In this document: in pieces, positions 1 through 5,847 of the stretch | How the letters are laid out: every line of letters starts with the position of its first letter | Position numbering within the stretch: position 1 is the stretch's first letter | Virus record (IMG/VR): IMGVR_UViG_3300021962_000509 | Span: 1-27,830 of that record | Reading direction: 5' to 3' (one strand) | Length of the DNA: 27,830 nt | Source: a virus | Made by a program: the position numbers and the translations under genes | Notes under the pieces: model-generated | Database searches by the model: none | Seen by the model: only the letters and a program-made list of their open reading frames with translations | What the model was told of the DNA's origin: nothing

Positions 1-178
1 AAGTTAAAGCGAGTTTTTATATTTCCAAACATTTTGTCAAAATATTTTCATTTTTTTTGAAAGTTTCTTGAATCGAAAAACTAGCGAAATGCTGAAACCC
101 CGATAAAATCTATATTCTTTGTTTTTGGGATACGAAAAAAAAATTAAGGTTGAAAGATTTTTTTACAGATGTTAACCC

Positions 179-199
179 TTATTGTAAAAAGTACAATAA
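179..199. repeat. 21-bp palindrome, copy 1
   Basis: Perfect 8-bp inverted arms TTATTGTA and TACAATAA around AAAAG. One base downstream is TAATTTTG (201-208), which fits the Bacteroidota -7 consensus TAnnTTTG. The palindrome would therefore lie over the -33/-7 spacer of a possible promoter, a typical place for a repressor operator. No TTTG -33 element is present at the expected spacing. There is no T-run, so it is not a terminator. Confidence 0.75.
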
Positions 200-311
200 G
201 TAATTTTGTGCAAAGATCTTGCAAAGTAAACTAAACATATACGACGTTTTTTATACGTTACCAGGTTAACAGCCAATGAAAAAAATAAACTATATTTGAG
301 CGAATAGTTAC

Positions 312-332
312 TTATTGTAAAAAGTACAATAA
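312..332. repeat. 21-bp palindrome, copy 2
   Basis: Identical to copy 1, including the AAAAG loop. It starts 133 bp after copy 1 and 32 bp before copy 3, about three helical turns, so proteins bound at copies 2 and 3 would sit on roughly the same DNA face. Likely a binding site for a dimeric regulator or initiator (inference). Confidence 0.75.
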
Positions 333-343
333 CATAAGATCAG

Positions 344-364
344 TTATTGTAAAAAGTACAATAA
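344..364. repeat. 21-bp palindrome, copy 3
   Basis: Third identical copy. DNA downstream of copies 1 and 3 also shares a degenerate block (GCAAAGTAA followed by ACTA or CTA, near 222 and 383), as if a longer unit had been duplicated and had decayed except for the palindrome. Confidence 0.75.
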
Positions 365-415
365 GGTTAGTTTAGAATGTAAGCAAAGTAACTATTTGCA
401 AAGATATAGTTTGCT

Positions 416-539
416 CGTGTGTGTGCGTGTGCGAGCGCGTGCGCGTGTACGTCTGCGCGCGTGTATCTGTGCGTGTGCGAGCGCCCGACGTGTGCGTGTG
501 TGCGTGTGTATATGTGCGTGTGCGCGTGTGCATATGTGC
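416..539. repeat. Alternating purine-pyrimidine GT/GC tract (Z-DNA prone)
   Basis: About 124 bp made almost entirely of GT, GC, AC and AT steps. Positions 488-539 alternate purine and pyrimidine without a break for 52 bp. The earlier part alternates in blocks of about 12-18 bp with single-base breaks near 434, 453, 467 and 480. Such tracts are classic Z-DNA formers under negative supercoiling. The G+C-rich composition contrasts sharply with the flanking A/T-rich DNA. It lies between the palindrome cluster and the first promoter. Confidence 0.85.
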
Positions 540-659
540 CCACAAAAACGCCAAAAAATCCGACGTGTACGACGTAAACGATACCCCACCCATTGAAAAA
601 AAAGTCGCTTTCCGATCGCGGCCCGCTCCGCAAAACCGCTATAGTACCCAAACACTCTA

Positions 660-690
660 TTTGTTTAATCAAAAAGTTTCATTACCTTTG
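660..690 (+). promoter_or_regulatory. Bacteroidota-type promoter for the 722 gene
   Basis: TTTG at 660-663, a 19-bp spacer, and TACCTTTG at 683-690 match the Bacteroidota primary-sigma consensus (TTTG, 19-21 bp, TAnnTTTG) at every fixed position. Transcription would start near 696-698, giving a leader of about 25 nt before the ATG at 722. Confidence 0.8.
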
Positions 691-721
691 CTTCAACGTT
701 AACGATTTAAAACATATAGCT

Positions 722-970
722 ATGAGAGTAAATGGAATTAAGAACAGTATTTACGGCAGTTATGCCGGAGGGGATGGCTTGACCATGAAGAATGGCAGGT
801 TGATTAACAATAGACCATGTGGAGAGACTGGTATCGCTGAGATGGCTAGGGCTAGGAAGATGGCGAAGTATGAGGAGAAGGTGAGTATGATAGCTGAGGG
901 ATATGCACGTGGGGAGATGATGAGTGAGGCATCGGAGATGATGATGATGCCAATAAAGGTTAGGCGTTAG
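722..970 (+). CDS. Small hypothetical protein (82 aa)
   Basis: I do not recognise a characterised family. The N-terminal part (MRVNGIKNSIYGSYAGGDGLTMKNGRLINN) is Gly/Asn-rich. The C-terminal half is a helical, Met/Glu/Arg-rich stretch containing EMARARKMAKYEEK and ending EMMMMPIKVRR. The ATG at 722 is chosen because it follows the consensus promoter; the frame is open back to 593, but that upstream part would precede the transcription start. The gene is monocistronic, with its own promoter and a strong terminator 18 bp after the stop. An isolated, well-transcribed small gene next to a control region could encode an early host-takeover or regulatory protein (inference). Confidence 0.6.
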   Translation: MRVNGIKNSIYGSYAGGDGLTMKNGRLINNRPCGETGIAEMARARKMAKYEEKVSMIAEGYARGEMMSEASEMMMMPIKVRR

Positions 971-987
971 TTAGTATTTCATAATTA

Positions 988-1014
988 GGGCATCCTTCGG
1001 GGTGCCTTTTTTTT
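988..1014 (+). terminator. Rho-independent terminator after the 722 gene
   Basis: Stem GGCATCC/GGGTGCC (989-995 with 1000-1006, one T-G wobble) closed by a stable TTCG tetraloop and followed by eight T residues (1007-1014). Confidence 0.9.
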
Positions 1015-1287
1015 GATACATATTTAATACAGGTTTTCAAGAATAATACATAAAACGTAGTGGATGTCGTGTACTATTTCTATATATTTCTTATTATTAT
1101 TTATTATTATGTCGATTATTGACATAAAAAATGTCAATATAATGTCAATTATATTGATATAAATAATTGATTATTAAGAGAAATGTCGAAAATGTCGAAA
1201 ATAAAACCAAAATGAAATTTAAAAATAAATTCGCGTTAAATAATAAAATATATATAGAATATAGAAATTCAAAATATGAAAATCGGT
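1015..1287. promoter_or_regulatory. groEL upstream region with ATGTCRA motif cluster
   Basis: Very A/T-rich, no gene. Six ATGTCRA motifs occur within 90 bp: forward at 1109, 1131, 1142, 1183 and 1192, and inverted (TTGACAT) at 1119-1125. They build a 7-bp inverted repeat TTATGTC/GACATAA (1107-1127), a 9-bp inverted repeat TCAATATAA/TTATATTGA (1134-1157) and a 9-bp tandem repeat (1183-1191, 1192-1200). The cluster ends about 90 bp upstream of the groEL promoter, consistent with activator or repressor binding. No known operator is recognised. Confidence 0.55.
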
Positions 1288-1318
1288 TTTGGATATTTAA
1301 AAAGTAGTTTTATCTTTG
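1288..1318 (+). promoter_or_regulatory. Bacteroidota-type promoter for groEL
   Basis: TTTG at 1288-1291, a 19-bp spacer, TATCTTTG at 1311-1318: a full match to the Bacteroidota consensus with the same spacing as the promoter at 660-690. The predicted start near 1324-1326 gives a leader of about 35 nt, which has no Shine-Dalgarno sequence. Confidence 0.85.
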
Positions 1319-1358
1319 TGGCATAGAAATCATTTTATCAAATCAAATCGAATTTATT

Positions 1359-3002
1359 ATGTTTGACAGTTCAGGTTATTCACCCAAGGATTTGGTCTTT
1401 GGAGAGAAGGGTCGCAACAAGTTGATTGATGGCATCACTAAGATTGCTGATGCAGTAAAGAGTACCCTTGGCCCAGGGGGCAATACGGTGTTGATAGAGT
1501 CACCTCATCACACTCATGGTATCACGGTTACAAAGGATGGGGTTACAGTTGCAAAGGCTGTTGACCTATTTGATCCGGTAGAGAACCTTGCGGTTAGGAT
1601 GATGAAGGAGGCGGCTGAGCGTACCGCTACTAGTGCAGGTGATGGGACTACTACCTCGATTATCTTAACAGAGGCTATGGTCCTTGAGGGGACTAAGAGG
1701 CTAACGCCTGACGTGAATCGCACTGCGGTGCTGAGGTATTTGCATAATATGTGCAATGAGGTGGTCAGTCAGTTATCGGCAAAGGCTAAGAAGGTGACAA
1801 GTAAAATGATAGCTGACGTGGCGACTATATCAGCTAATAATGACAAGGAGATAGGGCGAATAATCGCTGAGGTGTATAAGGACATCGGGAGAGATGGCAT
1901 TGTCACTGTGGAGAAGAGCCAGACCCATGAGACGTATGCTGAGACCACCAAAGGTCTAAAGATTGACAGGGGCTATCTGTCAAATATGTTCATCAACGAC
2001 CAGAAAAAGGACGAGTGCGTATTTGAGGATGTGATGGTCTTGGTTGCTGACATTGAGATAAGTAATATCTTGCAGATTGAGAACATACTAAAGCCAATTA
2101 TCACTGAGGGCAAAAAGCTACTCATCATATCGCCATGCAGCGTGAATGTGGTTAATACTCTTGCGGCAAATGTTGTAAAGGGTAACGTCAAGGTCTGCGC
2201 CATTGCTCCGCCTAACTTTGGGTATAAGCAGCACGAGCTGATGCAGGACATCGCAATAAGTGTTGGGGCCAACTACTTCAGTGAGAAAACAGGTGACGAC
2301 TTGTCGCTCATCAACTATAGCGACTTAGGCCATGCGGCAAAAGTCATTATCTCATCTGACAAGACCATTCTTCTAAAGTCAAATGCGAGAGCAAAAGCTG
2401 AGCAGGTTGACGAGAGGGTCAAGCAACTATGGGCTGGTCATGGTCTTGCAAAGCGCAAAGCTGACAAAGACTTCATACTTGAGCGCATCGCTTCACTTAC
2501 TGGTGGTATCGGTGTGATATATGTCGGAGGTAATACTGACCTGGAGCAAAAGGAGCTGTATGATCGAGTTGACGATGCAGTATGCGCAGTGAGGTCTGCC
2601 TTAGAGGAGGGTATCCTTCCAGGAGCCGGCAAAGCACTCTACGAGATTGACCATAGTAAACTATTAGGTGACTATGACAATCATGAGCTAAACGTGGCAT
2701 GGCATATCATGGACGCAGCACTTGAGGCTCCAATCAAACAGATACTTAAAAATGTTGGGCTTGACTTTGAGACGGTGTATGAGTTCTTTACTCCTGAGGG
2801 ATATGACAAGGTGCCTGACGGTTATGGGTACAATGTCAAGACCGGTGAGTTCGGAGACCTCATCAAGATGGGTATCGTTGACCCATTGAAGGTCACAAGG
2901 AGCGCGCTGCAAAACGCAGTAAGTGTGGCATCAACAATTCTTAGCACTAACGCCATCATCACAATGGGTAGGAGCTTTGAGATTAGTAATTCTAAACAAT
3001 AA
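1359..3002 (+). CDS. groEL: Phage-encoded chaperonin GroEL (Cpn60, group I)
   Basis: Cytoplasmic ATP-driven folding chamber; 547 aa, the usual GroEL length. Visible landmarks are the nucleotide-site loop STLGPGG, TKDGVTVAK (the catalytic-region Asp equivalent to E. coli D52), AGDGTTT (D87 equivalent), apical-domain blocks ADIEISNILQIENI and LLIISP, and DRVDDAVCAVRSALEEG (D398 equivalent). The family GGG just after this is GAG here (PGAGKAL). The C-terminus ends SFEISNSKQ and lacks the GGM-repeat tail of bacterial GroEL. It is the first gene after a consensus promoter and is followed 5 bp later by the MazG-like gene. Its divergence and its location with virion genes make it a phage gene rather than host contamination. 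A partner GroES lies at 4860. Likely clients are virion proteins (inference). Confidence 0.95.
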   Translation: MFDSSGYSPKDLVFGEKGRNKLIDGITKIADAVKSTLGPGGNTVLIESPHHTHGITVTKDGVTVAKAVDLFDPVENLAVRMMKEAAERTATSAGDGTTTSIILTEAMVLEGTKRLTPDVNRTAVLRYLHNMCNEVVSQLSAKAKKVTSKMIADVATISANNDKEIGRIIAEVYKDIGRDGIVTVEKSQTHETYAETTKGLKIDRGYLSNMFINDQKKDECVFEDVMVLVADIEISNILQIENILKPIITEGKKLLIISPCSVNVVNTLAANVVKGNVKVCAIAPPNFGYKQHELMQDIAISVGANYFSEKTGDDLSLINYSDLGHAAKVIISSDKTILLKSNARAKAEQVDERVKQLWAGHGLAKRKADKDFILERIASLTGGIGVIYVGGNTDLEQKELYDRVDDAVCAVRSALEEGILPGAGKALYEIDHSKLLGDYDNHELNVAWHIMDAALEAPIKQILKNVGLDFETVYEFFTPEGYDKVPDGYGYNVKTGEFGDLIKMGIVDPLKVTRSALQNAVSVASTILSTNAIITMGRSFEISNSKQ

Positions 3003-3007
3003 GACCA

Positions 3008-3367
3008 ATGCTTAATACACTAGCTAAAAATATCTACGAGGGGAATAAGGCCAGAGGATTTTGGGACAATGAGCGCAATATTGGTGAGACGCTCATGCTT
3101 GTCGTTACAGAGCTGTCTGAGGCACTTGAGGCGCATCGGTCAGGGAAACTATGCGCTTATAGTGACAAAGTTGCTTACGCGGAGTCTGATGACGCTGTAC
3201 AGGCATTCAAGCATCACATCAAGGACAGCTTTGAGGATGAGATAGCTGACGCTGTCATCCGGCTGCTTGATATGTGTGGTGGTCTTCGCATTGACATAGA
3301 CTTCCATGTGACATCAAAACTTATGTTCAATGCATCAAGGCCATACAAGCACGGTAAGAGTTATTAG
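3008..3367 (+). CDS. MazG-like nucleotide pyrophosphohydrolase
   Basis: 119-aa all-helical protein of the MazG / all-α NTP-pyrophosphatase superfamily, which hydrolyses (d)NTPs to (d)NMP and PPi with Mg2+. The metal-binding ExxE (ELSE, residues 35-38) sits in the typical ETLMLVVTELSEALEAHR helix. The second motif ExxD (E78, D81) sits in FEDEIADAVIRLLDMCG. The segment between the helices (about residues 45-72) is longer than in compact MazG domains. It starts 5 bp after groEL, so the two are co-transcribed. Phage MazG proteins are proposed to clean up non-canonical nucleotides or adjust the host starvation response. The substrate cannot be read from sequence. Confidence 0.8.
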   Translation: MLNTLAKNIYEGNKARGFWDNERNIGETLMLVVTELSEALEAHRSGKLCAYSDKVAYAESDDAVQAFKHHIKDSFEDEIADAVIRLLDMCGGLRIDIDFHVTSKLMFNASRPYKHGKSY

Positions 3368-3394
3368 TTCATTTTTTAAAACCAATTTCACAAC

Positions 3395-4243
3395 ATGAAG
3401 CATTCTTTGCATTCCTCGTTTTATCCGCACATTGACGCACATAAATTTACTGCTGTAGTAAGAAAGCTAAGACAGTTTTTTGACAATAAAGGCCTACTTG
3501 AGGTGCATACGCAAAATAGGCTGAGCATATTGGCGGCCTGCGAGGACCCATTTAATATTCGAACCTTTGCATACAATGGCAACGTGTATCCACTACCGCA
3601 GACTGGGCAGATGTGGTTAGAGCATGAGCTGCTGACACAGCCACAGGAGAAAGGGTTCTACTGCGTATCGACTAGCTATCGCAATGAGAAGAACCCAATT
3701 GAGGGGAGACACTGTTTGATATTCCCAATGTTTGAGTTTGAGTTCCATGGTACAATGAGCGACCTTGTTAAAATGGAGCATGAGCTGCTACAGTTCTTAG
3801 GCTTCGAGGGAGTAAAGGAGATGAACTACGAGGACGTGTGTAATGAGTATGGTGTTGGTATCATTGACAACGAGACAGAGGGTGCTTTGTATAAAGACCA
3901 TTCTGATGCGGTGTTGTTGATGAACTTCCCAGAGCGTACCAATCCATTCTGGAATATGGCTAGAAGCGAGGAGACAGGTCTTGCTAAAAAGATTGACGTG
4001 ATCCTCTGTGGTCAGGAGACCATTGGCTCTGCCGAGAGAGGTTGTGACATCGAGAAGATGAGAACAAAGTTCTACTCGATTGAGGGAGGCAAGTATGCCG
4101 AGAAGCTGTTCGACCTGTTCAGCCATAGCAGAGTGATGAGCGAACTTGAGGAGTTCTTTACTAATAACTTCATCCCTAGAGTAGGTGGTGGTATTGGTAT
4201 CACTAGACTTATCAGAGCTATGGAGATAAATAAATTGATTTGA
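3395..4243 (+). CDS. Minimal class II aaRS-like / asparagine synthetase A-like ligase
   Basis: 282 aa containing only the class II aminoacyl-tRNA-synthetase catalytic fold (Asp/Asn/Lys subgroup). A PQTGQMWLEHELL segment (68-80) matches the substrate-loop region (PQSPQ in AspRS). Motif 2 is FYCVSTSYRNE (88-98), followed by the FPMFEFEF strand. Motif 3 is GGGIGITRLIR (264-274), and the GGGIG form is closer to AsnA than to the GLDR of AspRS. There is no N-terminal OB-fold anticodon-binding domain, so ordinary tRNA charging is unlikely. The best candidates are ammonia-dependent aspartate-to-asparagine conversion (AsnA or the archaeal AspRS-like asparagine synthetase), or amino-acid transfer to a protein as in EpmA/GenX. 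It follows the MazG gene by 27 bp and ends at a terminator. Confidence 0.7.
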   Translation: MKHSLHSSFYPHIDAHKFTAVVRKLRQFFDNKGLLEVHTQNRLSILAACEDPFNIRTFAYNGNVYPLPQTGQMWLEHELLTQPQEKGFYCVSTSYRNEKNPIEGRHCLIFPMFEFEFHGTMSDLVKMEHELLQFLGFEGVKEMNYEDVCNEYGVGIIDNETEGALYKDHSDAVLLMNFPERTNPFWNMARSEETGLAKKIDVILCGQETIGSAERGCDIEKMRTKFYSIEGGKYAEKLFDLFSHSRVMSELEEFFTNNFIPRVGGGIGITRLIRAMEINKLI

Positions 4244-4261
4244 TTTTGTTTTCTAAGCGTT

Positions 4262-4289
4262 AGGGGTTGAGGCGACTCGGCCCCTTTTT
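4262..4289 (+). terminator. Rho-independent terminator after the ligase gene
   Basis: Stem GGGGTTGAG/CTCGGCCCC (4263-4271 with 4276-4284, two T-G wobbles) on a GCGA (GNRA) tetraloop, followed by five T residues. It closes the groEL-mazG-ligase unit. No clear -7 element is seen before the next gene, so the genes after it may depend on read-through. Confidence 0.88.
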
Positions 4290-4311
4290 ATCTAATTAAA
4301 TTTAATTCAAT

Positions 4312-4848
4312 ATGAAGTATGCAATATTTTTTCTCTTGTTTATTACGGCACTCTCCCTTTCCGGTCCAATGCAGGAAAAGAAAGAGATACATGATAGGCA
4401 GGAGCCGGTACAAGAGATTATTGAGGAAGTGGTATTAGATTACTCCATCAACAAAAAACCAAAGGCTGAGTGGACTGAGGTGGACTGGATGGCGAAGATG
4501 CTAATGTCAGAGACACCTGACTCAACTGACGTAGAGGGTCTGCGATACATGGCAATATCCGCAGTCGTCAGGGCAGAGATGATGAAAACGGATGTCATCA
4601 AAGCGATAACATACCCAAGAGCTTACAGTGGTGTGAACTTAGAGAGCTATGTTTGGTGGAGAGCTGAGCCAACAAGTATACACAAAGCAATTGCGAGAGA
4701 CTTAGTTGAGAATGGTCTCAGAGAAAGCGACCCGAAGATATTTGCATTCTGCAATATGAGCATCATCTCCGAGAAAAACAAGAGATGGTTTAGAACGCTA
4801 AAGTTTTATAAGAAGGTCGGACAAGTAACATTTTTTCTATTAAAATAA
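4312..4848 (+). CDS. Exported SleB-like cell-wall hydrolase (putative)
   Basis: 178 aa. The N-terminus KYAIFFLLFITALSLSG is a signal peptide or membrane anchor, without a lipobox Cys. A charged linker follows, then a domain beginning about residue 55: WMAKMLMSETPDS, GLRYMAISAVVRAEMMK, TYPRAYSGV and IHKAIARDLVENG. That order (early E, the A-x-VV helix, a P-x-x-YSGV segment, a late A-x-x-L-x-x-G) resembles the SleB/CwlJ cell-wall hydrolase family, with E61 the candidate catalytic acid. The match is partial, so the function is tentative. It lies between the terminator at 4262 and groES, away from the lysis cassette at 8842-10662. The start follows an A/T leader, AAATTTAATTCAAT. Confidence 0.5.
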   Translation: MKYAIFFLLFITALSLSGPMQEKKEIHDRQEPVQEIIEEVVLDYSINKKPKAEWTEVDWMAKMLMSETPDSTDVEGLRYMAISAVVRAEMMKTDVIKAITYPRAYSGVNLESYVWWRAEPTSIHKAIARDLVENGLRESDPKIFAFCNMSIISEKNKRWFRTLKFYKKVGQVTFFLLK

Positions 4849-4859
4849 AATTCAATTCA

Positions 4860-5117
4860 ATGCAACCAATAGGAAAATACATAGTCGTTTCGTCAATTGA
4901 CGAGGAAATCAAAACAGATTCAGGCATCATCCTTTCAGGAGACGATGCTAGCCAGTTCAGATACAAAAAGGGCAAGGTAGTAAAACCTGGCACTGATGTG
5001 TCGGTGATAAAAGAGGGTGATGTTGTCTACTACGACAAGGGCTTTTCATTCACGATGATTATCAATAACGAACAGCATACAATCATTCGGGAGAACGATG
5101 TCGTTGTTGTTTGTTAA
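4860..5117 (+). CDS. groES: Co-chaperonin GroES, roofless Gp31-like form
   Basis: 85-aa GroES, the lid of the GroEL chamber. The mobile loop EEIKTDSGIILSGDDAS (15-31) keeps the hydrophobic tripeptide as IIL (IVL in E. coli), which docks on the GroEL apical domain. Core strands match GroES: YIVV near the start, KGKVV, KEGDVVYYDKG, NNEQHTIIRENDVVVV. Between KGKVVKPG and KEGDVV there are only a few residues where E. coli GroES has the roof β-hairpin. T4 Gp31 also lacks the roof hairpin. The gene is not adjacent to groEL; the MazG, ligase and SleB-like genes lie between. The stop lies inside the convergent gene 5083-5529. The leader is A/T-rich (AATTCAATTCA). Confidence 0.93.
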   Translation: MQPIGKYIVVSSIDEEIKTDSGIILSGDDASQFRYKKGKVVKPGTDVSVIKEGDVVYYDKGFSFTMIINNEQHTIIRENDVVVVC

Positions 5118-5529
5118 AGTTATTCATTTCGATAATCATATCTTTGTAAACCTTCTCGCTATACTTAGCTTTCCTTTTTAGGAAAATAGGGTTATTACAT
5201 TTTTGAACAGGGATGTCTTGTCCGTTTAGCTTTCTGTATAAGTCAGCAACGAGAAGCTTCCCCTTATCGCTCATTTGGTAGATGGTAGCTCTCTGACCTA
5301 CCTTCTTTCGAAAGACTTCGAACCATCCGTCCTTGAGCATTTGTTGGAACCTTTGCTTGTTCCAAGGTAAAGTCTTCTCGAAATCAGCGAATCTCTCTCT
5401 ATTGAAGTAGCCTTCGGAGTACATAAAGATTAAAACATCCAGTTCTGCCTGAGATATTTTATGTTTTGCCTTGAAGTACTGACGTATTACCTTGTAATAT
5501 TTCAGATAGTCTCTTGGTGGTAAAGCCAT
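5083..5529 (-). CDS. Winged-helix-like DNA-binding protein (putative regulator)
   Basis: 148 aa and the only gene on the minus strand. The segment ISQAELDVLIFMYSEGYFNRERFADFEKTLPWNKQRFQQMLKDGWFEVFRKKVGQRATIYQMSDKGKLLVADLYRKL (25-101) has the helix-turn-helix-wing layout of MarR-like winged-helix proteins, with GQRATIYQMSDKG as the wing and next helix. The C-terminal tail is basic. It faces the long rightward operon across 79 bp containing mirrored -7 elements, so it could govern its own expression and that of the late genes. The palindromes at 179-364 are other possible targets. Its last 35 bp overlap the end of groES tail to tail. Regulatory function is inferred from fold and position. Confidence 0.65.
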   Translation of the reverse strand: MALPPRDYLKYYKVIRQYFKAKHKISQAELDVLIFMYSEGYFNRERFADFEKTLPWNKQRFQQMLKDGWFEVFRKKVGQRATIYQMSDKGKLLVADLYRKLNGQDIPVQKCNNPIFLKRKAKYSEKVYKDMIIEMNNFNKQQRHRSPE

Positions 5530-5555
5530 TTTATTAAATTTTATTAAATTTTATA

Positions 5556-5586
5556 CAAATATAATCAAGAAAACTTATTATATTTG
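5556..5586. promoter_or_regulatory. Mirrored -7 elements between divergent genes
   Basis: TATATTTG occurs on the + strand at 5579-5586 (22 bp before the ATG at 5609) and, as CAAATATA, on the - strand at 5556-5563 (26 bp before the start of the minus-strand gene). Both fit TAnnTTTG. Neither has a TTTG -33 at 19 bp; the position holds CAAA in each case because the two elements mirror each other. The 31-bp dyad could be two overlapping, mutually exclusive promoters or a regulator site. Confidence 0.55.
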
Positions 5587-5608
5587 ACCGAAATAAAAAA
5601 ATATTCAC

Positions 5609-5833
5609 ATGGCAGACGATAAAAAAACTAAGGAAAAGCCAGTATCAGGTAGCATAGACTTGGCTAAAAAGCTGAATGATATCACATTCAACAACAAGCA
5701 GGTTAAGATGATTGCTGAGATGCAGGCTGAAAATAACAGAGTCAAAGCGATGATGGGTAGAAAGAAAAGTGGGCAGGCAGGTATGCCAAAAATAGCAGGA
5801 CTAGCAACTTTAGGCAATCAGATTATTAAATAA
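5609..5833 (+). CDS. Small charged hypothetical protein (74 aa)
   Basis: Lys-rich N-terminus (ADDKKTKEKP) followed by a predicted helix rich in Asn, Gln, Lys and Glu (LAKKLNDITFNNKQVKMIAEMQAENNRVKAMMGRKK) that could form a coiled coil, and a flexible Gly/Ala tail. No family recognised. It is the first gene of the long rightward operon, 22 bp after the -7 element. It begins a run of seven small genes that precedes the virion genes, so a minor virion or assembly role is possible. Confidence 0.7.
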   Translation: MADDKKTKEKPVSGSIDLAKKLNDITFNNKQVKMIAEMQAENNRVKAMMGRKKSGQAGMPKIAGLATLGNQIIK

Positions 5834-5847
5834 TAAACTAGTTTATC

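Larger units (their letters stand above)
1..721. other. Non-coding control region at left edge
   Basis: I find no convincing gene in this 0.7-kb stretch. It is A/T-rich except for the GT/GC tract at 416-539. It holds three copies of one palindrome (179-199, 312-332, 344-364), a small 13-bp palindrome at 31-43 (ATTTTG/CAAAAT around T), four CGACGT hexamers (242, 486, 561, 570), and the promoter of the 722 gene at 660-690. The open frames across 367-702 come from the GT/GC tract, which lacks stop codons in every frame. Clustered dyads, a Z-prone tract and an outward promoter suggest a control locus or replication origin; that role is inference. Confidence 0.7.

Noticed and set aside
31-43. 13-bp palindrome ATTTTG-T-CAAAAT
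   Set aside because: Short A/T palindromes are expected by chance in this composition, and it is a single copy.
179-364. Palindromes as terminators or as a CRISPR array
   Set aside because: No T-run follows any copy, and the spacings (133 and 32 bp between starts, unequal) do not fit a CRISPR array.
367-702. Several overlapping open frames on both strands with Cys/Val/Arg or His/Thr-rich products
   Set aside because: They exist only because the GT/GC tract has no stop codons in any frame. Products are dipeptide-like low complexity and have no start context.
593-721. N-terminal extension of the 722 gene
   Set aside because: It lies upstream of, or across, the consensus promoter, so it would not be in the transcript. 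The ATG at 722 is better placed.
1514-2912. Long open frames antisense to groEL
   Set aside because: They are shadows of the coding frame, with no start context and no recognisable protein features.
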